Assembly (NCBI GenBank): GCA_028564675.1
Contig: JAOVVO010000186.1
Span: 1 to 64,000, forward strand
Length of the DNA stretch: 64,000 nucleotides
Direction of reading: 5' to 3'
Source of the DNA: Onchocerca lupi
Lineage: Eukaryota > Nematoda > Chromadorea > Rhabditida > Onchocercidae
The stretch's first letter is position 1, and each line of letters opens with the position of its first letter. The notes beneath the pieces were generated by a model. It saw nothing but the letters and a program-made list of their open reading frames with translations. It had not been told where the DNA came from and did no database searches. The position numbers and the translations under genes were made by a program. This document shows, in pieces, positions 1 to 11,700 of the stretch.

Positions 1-4
1 TATG

Positions 5-127
5 TCTATATAAAAACACGCGTCTATTCGAATGCAAGATTGTGCCGAAATTTGAACGCAATCGGTGGAGAACTTGCAATGTTTTGTAAAAACCAACAAG
101 GAACATTTGCATTTTTATTTATATAGA
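5..127. repeat. MITE-like element with 10-bp terminal inverted repeats
   Basis: Both ends read TCTATATAAA going inward (positions 5-14, and 118-127 on the other strand). The inside carries ACGCGTCTATTCGAATGC followed by a fairly GC-rich stretch. A diverged relative with the same architecture lies at 12181-12318, and related internal pieces occur at about 8905-9055, 11765-11870 and 11975-12055. The TCTATATAAA start also resembles Helitron 5' ends, so this could be a short non-autonomous Helitron derivative rather than a true MITE. The left flank is cut by the window edge, so no target-site duplication can be judged. Confidence 0.6.
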
Positions 128-324
128 CAAGATTATATTTATGCAAATATAATTAAAGTTCAAAGATTTCATTTATTAGTTTCGGTTGTTTTTTCTTTTG
201 TTTAAAAATTCGTAATAATTTATTGCTTTCCACTTTTTCGTTTTTTTTTTTTTTTGCTTTTTTTGAACCTTCCTGTGGGATTTAACGTTGCCGAATTTTC
301 AGAAGTATTCGAAATATTACATAC

Positions 325-520
325 ATCACTTGGCAACGCATAGCATATACATGAAAGTCAATTTGGATTTCTCCCAGCGTATCATTTACATGCATCAGTT
401 TGTCACGTATATCCGTGATAATCATTACGGATTTCTCTCAGCGTATCGTTTGCAATATATAACTTGATAACGTATATCCATGAAAATCATTGCGGATTTC
501 TCTTAGTATGTGGTTTACAT
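325..520. repeat. Minisatellite, about 64-bp unit, 3 copies
   Basis: Three diverged direct copies, each with a core close to GTATATCCATGAAAATCATT followed by GGATTTCTCTCAGCGTATCG and then TTTACATG. Copies start near 325, 393 and 456. Seen directly; no function inferred. Confidence 0.75.
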
Positions 521-3500
521 GTATTACTTGATATTTCCGATTAGGATAATAATATTTCCGCCTATTGCACATTCATCCAAAATTGGCCGATCATTAGAAC
601 ATATATCATACTAATATTATATAATCTTGAAAATAACGAATGACAAGCTTAATTTTATCGTCTGTTTAAGCCAAATATTTAGATTGACCAAAAATTTCAA
701 TAATTAATTAATTTAGGTACTAATCCGAAGCCTAAAAATTATTGATATTAATATTCCTTGCATGCATTTCTTCAAAAAACCTTAATAGGAAAAATTTTTT
801 CTATCATAACACTTTTATCATTATTATAATTATCAAACTACCATTCAGTTATTTTCTATTATGTATTCTATACAATCATTGGTTTTTCAATTTTTATTAT
901 CATGTTACTATTTTAGTATTAATATTATTATCATTATCATTATTATATCATTATCACTACAAATAACCATAAATTAAAATGGCGCAATATAATTTCTCTC
1001 TCAAATCTTTTCCTATCAAATGATGTTAAGAATTTTTTAAATAAATTGTTTTCAGAACCTAATTTTCCATGCAATTAACAATCATTCTTGGCATTTGGGG
1101 CACACATCTCCAACGTTTTTCAAAATATCGATAAAATCGATGAATTAGTCATTTCTCTCTCTCCCTCTATCTCTACCTCTATCTCTCCCTCCCTCTTTCT
1201 TTTCTCGAATTGACCATCAATTCCCTTCCCGTTGTCCAATATTTTGTCATTGATTGTCAGAGTCAAATTTCCTTTTCCAAAAAAAGAATGAAAAAAGAAA
1301 GAAAGCGATGAAACTAACTTTTCCTTTTCATTTTTGTTTATTTAATTGAATAAAAATTTTCATTTTTTTCCATTGTTATTTTATCGATAAGCTAATTCAA
1401 TCGATTATTTGCTTATTTTTAACCAAAATTTTTTGAGTTAAAATTTTATAATAGATAATTAAAGATTGCTAAGTATGTCATATATTGATATTTTTTTTGC
1501 TATTAATTATATTATTATCATATAATATAATTATTATTATATTTCCAGAATACTGATACTTTTCCTTTATTTCTACATTTCAATTTCTACGATATCTTTT
1601 TTCATTTTATAACCTTTAAGAGTAATGACAATTTTATATTCTTAAAAGCTATTACATTTTACGATATTTTCATGCTAATTAAATTTTCTTTTTTTTTTTT
1701 TACTAGCTAAAAGGAAAAAAGTTTTTCCTTTTTTTTTTTTTGTTTTGCCATTTTGACATAAATCAAAATGTGTAAATGAATTAGGATAGATGTTCAGTTG
1801 AATAATGAATAATCGGAAAGAGAATGAAAAGAAATGAATAATTTAAATTCGCTTTTCGAGATTTTATTGCTAAATTAATTCCACTTTGAGGAATAAAATC
1901 GTTAAATTGATCCATTTTGGGGGATTTCATCGGCAAATTATTCCCTTTTAGGGATTTTACGGGACAAATCCTTAAATATCTGCTATTATGCTAAGATAAT
2001 TTTATACATTAAAGATTAACTGCTGATCAATACAATTTTGCATTCCTTGAACTTTTAATTATGTGAAATATGCATAATTTTGCTAATATTTGCATAATTT
2101 AATTAATTTTTAATCGTTTAGATTTGGAATTGTTTGAAAAATTCACTTAACACATGAACTAAATGTATCATAGACTGTCAGTTCTTTTCCTTTTCCTTTT
2201 TTTTTTTTTTTTTTTTCAAGAATTGATAAAGAGGAATGTAAATTTTAGAACTTAAAGAAAGAAAGAATGTGTTTTATAAATGATAAGTTGAGGATCATTT
2301 GGAATGCTTTTATTGGTTTTTTATATTTTTAAACAGTCAATAATAATTCATCTTGTATTTGTTTTAATTTTTGATTCTCAGCAAATGTTATGTAAAATTT
2401 CCTCCAGTTCTAACCTTGTCTTTAAAGTTTATTTTTTCTGAGAGCCTAAATCGATGCTGTATAGAAATGTTTTTGAAAGTAAGGAAATTAAAATGTCTTA
2501 TATTTCATTTTGCCCCTAAGCTTTGTAAAGCTTTTTGTTTTTCGGAAGCTTAATCGACATTGTGGAAAGTTTTTGCAAAACTGTTTTTTTTTTTTTTTTT
2601 CACAAGTTATTGAAATTAGAAATATTAAAATAGCGCAATATAAATTGCTGCAGCTTCTAGAGGATTTTATTGCAGTTCACTATGATTGTAGCTTAAAATT
2701 ATAATTACAAAATATTTATCTGGAATTTGATAAATTACTCTAAATTAAGTAACTCTTTTTTGCTTTGATTATTCCATAATTACTTTAATTTCATTTGATA
2801 TCATAAATATTAATGGAATATTGCTTCATTTCTAAATTAGTATTTTTTTTATAGATTATATACGATTGTTTTCATTTTCCTTGTCTATTTGACAACGAAA
2901 ATTATAATTTTAAATTTTTTTCAAAAAAATTGTAAGTTTAAATTCTTTTCTATGTTCTCGAAATTTAAAAGAAGAAAAATGAATAGTTTTCTCGCGGAAT
3001 AAAATCACTTGTAAAAAATATTAAATAGGAATTCGAAACAAAAAGAAAAAGAAAGATCTCTTCGAGAAAATGTATTTTCAATTCAGAAAATTTCCAAAAT
3101 TCATGTTTCAAAACTTTTTTTCTCATCGTTGTCTTCTTTTTGATTATTAATAATAATAGTATGAATTAAATTACAGGACAAAATTTGAGCAAATTTATAT
3201 AGGTGTATAGATAAAAAGATGAAAATTATGTTCATTTTTGGATTTTTTTCTTTTTATAATATTCAGTGTTTATAAAAGAATTTACAAATTGATGCTTTGT
3301 ATTTTATTATAACTTCGTTAAAAAGTTTTATTAGGCAGAAAATTTCAATTAAATACTCGTACAAGTTACAAGTAAAAATTTGATATTTTATTAAAAATTC
3401 ATGCAAAAAATTATTCAAACATTTATAAAAATTTTATATAGAAGTTTATGAGAAATTCTTGGAATTATACTTAAAGAAAAATTATGATTAAAACATTAAA

Positions 3501-5724
3501 ATTAATAAAATTGTCAAAAATTAGTGAAATTATAATGAAAAATCTAACTAAAAAAATATTACTTAAACATTAAACTTTCTTTTATAATATCTTTCGATAC
3601 ATTATTAAACTTTTTCAAAAATATTCGAAATTTCTTGAGAAAAAATAAGTAAATTTTAAAATATTTAATTTAATAAAATTAGGATAAAATTAGTAAAATT
3701 AAATTTAGTAAAATCGTGATAAAAAATTTTGCTATAACATAAAATCTTTACATTTTATAATAAATTGATACAAAAATTTTTTTCATGCATTAAGTATTCC
3801 TTCAGTATTCTTTCGATATATTATTGAATTTTGAATTTAAAAACTTCTGAATCTAAGAAATTAAATTTTAAAACATTAGATTTGTAATAATTTTGTTTTT
3901 ATTTACAATAAATTCGATATGCATTTTATTCTCCTTTTTATATTATTCTTAATCAAATAATTTATATCGAATTATCCAAATATGAATGTTGTCAAAGAAA
4001 TGGGAAAATCGATTTTAATTGTTTTGCAAACAAATACGGAAAAGTAAATAAAAACTAGAATTTTGTCCTGAATTGGTTTGAATGCGTGTTGAAATCTTAC
4101 ATTATATTAGAACTAATGCATTGATCATCGAAACAAGATCATAGATTATTTATTAATTTTTAAACTTTACTTTTACTTATATATTTTTTTCATACAATTT
4201 ATTAATTAATGAACTGTGCAAAATGTTTTCCGGGCATGTTCACATAAATATAATTAATATAAAATTTTTTTTTTGCAATATTTGCTTTTATTTCATCCAT
4301 TATTTTCAACATTTCCATTACTTACGCATCGTTGAAGTAAAATGAAGTAAAAATCGGATTTGGTAAATTATTCTCTTATTATATTTTTAATTACATTATC
4401 GAACTTGATAAACTATTATTTTCTCATATATTTATTTGCATAATTCGATTTATTCTTCAGTTCCTTACTTTCAAAAGTATAACTGATTATTACTTCTTCC
4501 ATGAATTATTCTTTTTCCCTTTCATCCTGCTTATTTCATTCCTTGATTTAATATTTTAATTATCAAATACATGATATCATGATTCTGATAATTTAAGCAG
4601 AAAAAAGTCCTTTTCAATTATGTTAAATATTATATAATTGGAAATGACACTTTTTCTACCCTTTATTTAATTTAAGAGTAAAGTTCAGTAATTATTATTT
4701 GAGGAAAACAAAATGAATAAGTAATGATTGAAACATATCTATTGATTTAGTTTGAAAATCTTTTTATATTTATTATTAAAACAATGATAGATTTAAAAAG
4801 AGATATGGAAAAGTTTGGTGAATAATACTGTAAAAATGAAAGATCAAATTAGTATGTCATTTATTAATAATATATATTGATCTTTTTCATTTTAAAAATT
4901 TAAAAGAGAATTTTTTCAACAATAATAATATCAGAAATATTTTGAAATCAATACTTACTTTCATTTAAAAATTCCAACAAACATAGTAATATATTCCCAT
5001 TTAAATCGAACAATATTTTCGTTTTTTTGGCGAAATAAACTTGCATTATTCGTTGTTATCAGTGAATATAGCTGATATTATGATACTAATATATTCCAAC
5101 ATAATATCTCAATAGCATATTGAAATCGAAATTTCTTTTTAGTATCACTTGATTAGCATATTTCTAATCAATCTATCAATATAATTTCTTGATATAGCTA
5201 AAATTACTTCTGGAATCATTCTGTTTGAAAAGTTACGGCAAATTTTATCAAATTTACAATAAAATTATCGTAGAATGCCATCAAAATATTCGTAGTAACC
5301 AAAATTTTTCATCAAAATATTTCCATTCATTTTATCAAAACATAAATCATTTTTGAGAAGGAAAAAATTGTCAAAGATAATCGTAAAACTCGGTATCATT
5401 TTATGATTCAGTAAGCTCAAATATCAGCGGAAATTTTTTTAAAAAAAAAAAGTCATGAAGAAAAATTTTTTGTAAATTTTTGAAATAAAAAATAAGGAAA
5501 ATTCAAATATCATAAAAAATAATTCTAAATTAGAAATTAATTTGCTGACATTATACTATCTTTACTATCATGTTTATTAGGTTTTAAAACAAAATTCAAT
5601 TTAAATTTTTGAAAATATTTCAACTATCATATAATTCTCTTATGATAAAAAAAATTATCATTCATGTGATAAAAGCAAAGTTATCATCTTACGCTTGATA
5701 TTTTGATATTACCACCTAATCAAA
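521..5724. other. AT-rich intergenic sequence upstream of the AIG1-family gene
   Basis: No exon-like stretch with plausible codons and splice sites was recognised. The region holds homopolymer A and T runs, CT-rich tracts near 1155-1205, a 31-bp minisatellite (listed separately) and a weak direct duplication of about 105 bp (2410-2475 against 2517-2580). Short open frames here are what this base composition would give by chance. Confidence 0.6.
1859..1972. repeat. Minisatellite, about 31-bp unit, nearly 4 copies
   Basis: Diverged direct copies start near 1859, 1890, 1921 and 1950. The shared core is GATTTTATCG, then a short A/T stretch, then ATTCCATTTTGGG. GC content is higher than in the flanks. 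Confidence 0.7.
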
Positions 5725-5726
5725 TT

Positions 5727-5737
5727 AATCATTCCAG
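5727..5737 (+). promoter_or_regulatory. Splice acceptor abutting the AIG1-family start codon
   Basis: The sequence ATCATTCCAG ends exactly one base before ATG 5738. In nematodes an acceptor directly against the start codon usually means spliced-leader trans-splicing; a 5' non-coding exon upstream is the alternative. This acceptor also fixes the start: no in-frame coding sequence is needed upstream and the protein begins like other family members. Confidence 0.6.
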
Positions 5738-8700
5738 ATGGGTGTTTTCCGTGTCACAATTTATGGCATTATAGCAAGTGTCTTCTTATATGCCATCTGG
5801 TACGATGTTGTTTATTTACCACGGTTTGGAAATACGTGGTGGATTTACAAACTTGTAATGTTAACAGCGATCAATTTGGTTAGTTTTCATTTCAGTTTTT
5901 AATTTTTTTTTTTTTTTTTTAGAAATTTGAAATAGCTGAAGAATCGAAAACGAAAGACTGAATTGTATGAAATTTGATTTTACTTGAAATTCCAACTCAA
6001 ATTTCTTTTCCTTTTCTGGAAAAGATATTCTTAGGAAATATTGATAATTTCAAGTTGATAATAATAATGGCTACGATTAATTCTCTTTCTGTAAGAGATA
6101 TGAAATGGAAGTAAATAAATTTGTTAGAGAAGGATTCTGAAAAATATATGTATTATTAATAAAAGTTTAATTATAATTAAATCTACATCAAATAATTACA
6201 ATGTAATTCCTGTATAAAAATTCAAATTTATTGGGATTATTTAGAATAGAATTTTCCAGCAAAATAATTACTTTTTCCATTTCAGTCATTCATCCATGTA
6301 TAATTAACTATGATATTATTTACTCGTCTAATTAGAGAATTTTGAATAATTTAGTTTGATTCGAAAAGAAACAGTAAATGTAAAAGTTGATAAATTCCAA
6401 AGATTAAAAAAAAAATTCTCAATAAATCTATATATCCAAAAAGAATTACAAATCATTTGACATAAGAACGAGAAATCATTTATTCTCGGGTACTCCTCGC
6501 GATTTCAGCGACAATAATAATAGTATGAATAATAATCTTCCGTACGATATACTATAGCAGAAAAGACATTGTACTCAAATACATTATAATTCGTTAAAAT
6601 AAAATTAAACAAAAGTAAGCAATTAAACAAAAATAGAAATAAACTTTTATTTTTTTATTTGACCGATTTATGATCACAAATAAAACGATATCTTTTTTTT
6701 TTTTTCGAATCTTATAGAATGATCGTGCTATTTCGAAGAATTATACTTTCTATCTTCGGAGGATGGTCCTTTCATCTTTGAAAAATAATATCTTTTATCT
6801 TTGGAGATTAGTATCTCTCATTTGCGCAGAATGGCATCTTTACTTTTGGAAAATGGTGTTTTTTACCTTCAGAGAATAGCATTTTTTCCAGTTCCTGTCG
6901 TGAAAGTACTTTGTGAAAGGTTTCCGTTGGGGATTGGAATTGGTACAGATGATTTTGTTGTGTAATAAAGTCCTTGATATGACGAATTTTATTTGCTACA
7001 ACTATCAACTATCATACACAATGAATCGATGAATATCAATAATTTAAACTTTCTTTGATAAGAGGGAATTATCTGCATATTATTCGGTATTGGGAATAAA
7101 TAGGGTTAGATGAAGTTTAAAAAGAACACTCGTAGAATACCGACACGAACAAAAGATTGAATGCCTTAACCAATCAGAGCAGCGGATTGAATTAATGAAA
7201 GAATGAATTACTTTAGATAAGAATCATTTTTATAGTAAAGTTGTCTACTCCATGCTGCCATAGCACAACACAATTTTAGTATGTTAATAGCTTAAAAGTC
7301 AAAAGTTTGCATATATCATAATTTCTATAACAAAAAAATCTCTGATTAATTCGTCTTATTTATATTCCAAAAAATATTTCAGTATTTCCTACATCCTCGG
7401 ATAATGATCCTTTTATCTTCGGAGAATGGTACCTTTTATTTTCGAAAATAGCACCTTCTATCTTCTATCTATTCATAATGCAACACACATAATAAGTCTA
7501 AATATCCATATCAGCAAATAACCAGAAAAAATAATGAGGAAAAAAATATTTCCTTGAAATATTCATTTTTTTTTTTTTCAAATACAGAAACGACTGAAGA
7601 TATTAAGCTTAGAAAGTTAATTCTAAAAAAAACTTAGTCATTATTATCATTGATGGATGTTATAATTTGTAATCGATGATAGCAGTTTGTTTTATTAAGG
7701 ACACGTATTACGTGAAGAAACATACAATTTTACGTGTTTTACTTATTTTAATCTGTGTAATTTTATTTACACATAAATGTTACTTTAAGATATTCATTAA
7801 TTTCAATTTTTCCTGAAAGAAAGAATTGAAATAAATTGGTATTTTATTTCATTTCCTTCGCAATGTTTTTGAAATTTTTTGGAATGCTTCATGTCTATTT
7901 GCTTAGAAGCAAAGAATTTAATACCAAATTAAGTTTTTTTTTTTTCTTTTTGAAATATGGAATTTTAGGATATGTTTTTGTAACTTTCATTTAAAGTTTC
8001 GTCGGCAACAAATAGATTAAATTAATTGAATTGAATCGTATTTTAAGAAAATAAATATTTTATTATATCTGATGATATAAAAATTTTATGAAATTTATAA
8101 TGCAAAATTCGTGTTCATAAGCAACAATCATTTTTCAATTGAAAAAAAAGATTTATCAAGTATTACAATTTCAAAAAGTAATATCAGATCATCAGTAATG
8201 CTTACTATAGGAAATCATCAATTCCATGGATTCCGGATCTATGGAATTATTATTCCTTCCGATTTCAGGAAACTCTCATGAGTCAGGAATTTCCGTTGCT
8301 CTAATTTTTTGTTTTTGTTTTTCGAATTAATTATACATAGCACTAATTTGTCTTTCCCACATTTGATCATGAAAATATTGTTTATTGTTGTCTTTCAAAG
8401 ATTGTTTATGTTATAATAAATTATTTTAATGGTGGAATTTCCAAATATTAATGGACTATTGGAAAATATTATAATTAAATTAGTTTAGTAATAGATTTTC
8501 AGATTTTAATCGGTTTTTAGGTTAACTGAATTAAAATTTTAGGTTTTACAAGCCGTATATTACGTGATATGTTTTGTATGTGCATCTATGGATGCATTAC
8601 GTGAAACAACCGATCATGGGCCACATAAAAAACATCCAACAACGCCAAGTTATTGGCGAGACTCAAAACTTCATCGAATTGCTGACTTCATGTATTTCAC

Positions 8701-11700
8701 TAGCGCCTTGCCTGTTGGTGCTGTATGTTTCATTTTTATTCATTTTCAATTTGATTTAAAAAGTTTAATATTTAGATAAACAAAAATCATTCTTGGAGAA
8801 ATTCATATTCGAAATTATTTTTTCTTTCTTTTCGTCTGTTTATCACTAGCTATACCAGGCCACGCTGAGTGTGGTCAATCCAGCTAATCTATGTAAATAA
8901 AAATGTAAATGTTCTTTTATTCAAAATCTCAAATCTTCGAAATTTTTCAAGCACTCGTCTTATCTATATTAGTTCAAAATCTATGATTTCCGAAATTTTT
9001 TCCTACTGCTTTGAAATTTTGATACAATATTGCATTCGAATACGCGCATGTTCTTACATACTTTTAGATTGCTGTAGCTCAGTTTGGTAAATGGAAAAAA
9101 AAGAGAAAGCGCACGTTTCTAATATTGAGAAAAATTAATTTCACGTTTGTGGAAATACAATATTTTTTGTTGTTTATCTGCATAGATATAGAGATTTTTT
9201 GGTTTGGCGGTAATATAATAAGCAACATATAATTGTCCATATGAGAAGCAATCCATCTCTAGACAGAAACTGCACAACTGTAAAGACTGGTCCTGAGCTT
9301 TGTTGATGATGATTGCAAGCGTTAAACGCAAAAAAATTGCAATCTCTTAAATTGAAATGGCATATCTGTTGGAATCAAAGCAATGCGAGGAATGAGGACA
9401 TCTTCATCTTTGAAAAGTCCTGTCAGGACTGTTGCTCCTATGACGTTGCTCATTAATTTTTTTTACTGCAAACAGCGTGCCATTATAATGTTTTGGCTGG
9501 TTTATATTTCGTAGCATGATAACTGACACGCCGATTTTCTATTACTCTACGTGCGATGGTATCCCTGATAGATCGAGTAAATTCAAAAATTCTATTGGAT
9601 AATTAACCTCTTCATCTGCTTCCATGACAATATCGATGGACTTGTATATGACTGCCTTTACTGTAAAGTCCATATATCATATTTTTCGTCACAACTTCGT
9701 GCAAATCCTTATCGACGTTGGCATCGGGTATTTCAGCGGATATTATAAAATAGCCGATTACATTTGAAGTGATTTTGTTATATATCCAGCTTAGTATATG
9801 TGCGTGTGGCAATCCTCTCTTTGCCATTCTATTGAATACATCTAGCTGCGTACAGATCCAAATACTTCATGTTTTACCATGAAATTCAACAGCAATTTTA
9901 GCTTTTGTCTGAAAACACGCGCTATGATGTCATATTTATCCATCGACGATTGTCAGCAATAAATTCTTTTATATATCGTCCCAAGCCGGATGCATGTGAA
10001 TGTAATGATAGGTCTGAACGTCCGTAATGACGAACATATGCTATTGCATCTTGAGCGTACTAATGCATATGATGTGTACTGCCTGTATATGAAGATGGCA
10101 AAATAGTCTTCCAACATTAGTTATATTACCATCATTTACAACTGCATCTCGCAAATGAATGTATTCTTCAGAGCGAAGCTTGATCTGATTCAAACGAATA
10201 AATATCAAATTTCTGTTTTGATTTTTGCATACATATCCAAGATATATTGATGATACAATTGACGGCATTTCAAAATGTGATTGTCTTCATTCTCTCGAAT
10301 CATTATTCAGTATGAATAATAGTTCATTGCTGTGCATTTTTTATTTGTTTCTTTTCCGTTAACTGGATTTATCGTCTTAATGCTGAAGTGATAACCATCG
10401 ACATCATCTTAAAAAATGATTGGATATTGCAGAACATCGTAGCATCGTTGAGTTTTTGCAACTTTCGCAAACTGGTCGCTTCTCCTATGAAGAACAATAT
10501 ACCTAGGTTTGAATTGATCTCCAACTATAACATTTGCCACTTTGTCTATATTTGAAGCATTGAACCTTCGCACGTGTTCTCCAGCAGATGTTTTGTCAGC
10601 ATGAATAACAAGCTTGTGTGCATCAGATGGCATCATTTCAATTGTGTTTTGAGTAAACGCACTAAATTTTTTTTTTTCTTTTTTTTTTCGTGAAGAAGCT
10701 TTTGCAGTTGGAAAACGACCGACCTTTCTATGTCGATAAAAATCCCATAGCGTACATTCATTTCATGATTGCTATCACTGATGAAATACATTTGTGAGAA
10801 TTTTATGCTGACCACCTGGAACAGAAGCAGAGAGCCGGCTTAATGATAAATTTGCTCTTTCATTTTGAAAGTTGACATGAATTAAGTGTTATAATTTCTA
10901 CGCTGATGTCATTTGGAAGCATTTCATTTGGAAGAATGACTCATTTTCTATACCGACATTATTTGGAAGCACTTCATTTAGAAGAACGACGTATTTAGAA
11001 GCACGAATTGTATTTCCTGATTTTAGATAAGAAGTGCTTTGATTCGGCGGTATATCCGGCAAACAAAAATTTTAGTGGCTCTGGTAGTTTCTTCAAGTTG
11101 AGGCAGTTTAATTTTCCCGGCGGCGCAAAACATTCCTTTCGTTTCTCTTTAAGTTTCTGAGTCTTTCAACAAGGAAACACTTCAGTCATAATTAGTGCTG
11201 ATGAAAACTTGGAGGCTCAAGCTATAATTATCAGCTGGGTGGGTTGTACCGAAATGCAGGATTATTGCAATCGCATGATTGCTGAACATGGAGTTATGTT
11301 TGATGCTGATCTATTTTCCGTTGACGTCTTTTAGCCACTCTCAGTCTGTCGACTTGATTTTTTTCAGGACGAAGCAGATCTGAAGCTACAGAACACGATC
11401 GTCGCGCTTGCTTGCAATCGTGGATCCTCAAGTCTGGCTGCTCATCACTCTGCTCGAGTTTGAACCATTCTTTTCCTTTTTCGCTCGTCTGCTTATACCT
11501 TCACTTTCATTCTTACTCAGTTTGATTTGCAACTAATCATCGCTTTAGTTCTCCTGCGAGAGTACGACAACCTGGATTTGATCTTCTGCGAGGCATTATT
11601 TGGATGAGCTAAAGCAGATTGATTGCACTTGAACCGTTCTCAAAATTGATTTGTGACTGAAGTTGAACTGAACTCGGGACTGCTCAGTTGAATTGTTGAA

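Noticed and set aside
11160..11335. Plus-strand open stretch with protein-like composition (SWVGCTEMQDYCNRMI)
   Set aside because: The minus strand of the same bases reads as decayed Helitron N-terminal sequence between recognisable blocks, so the plus frame is a shadow.
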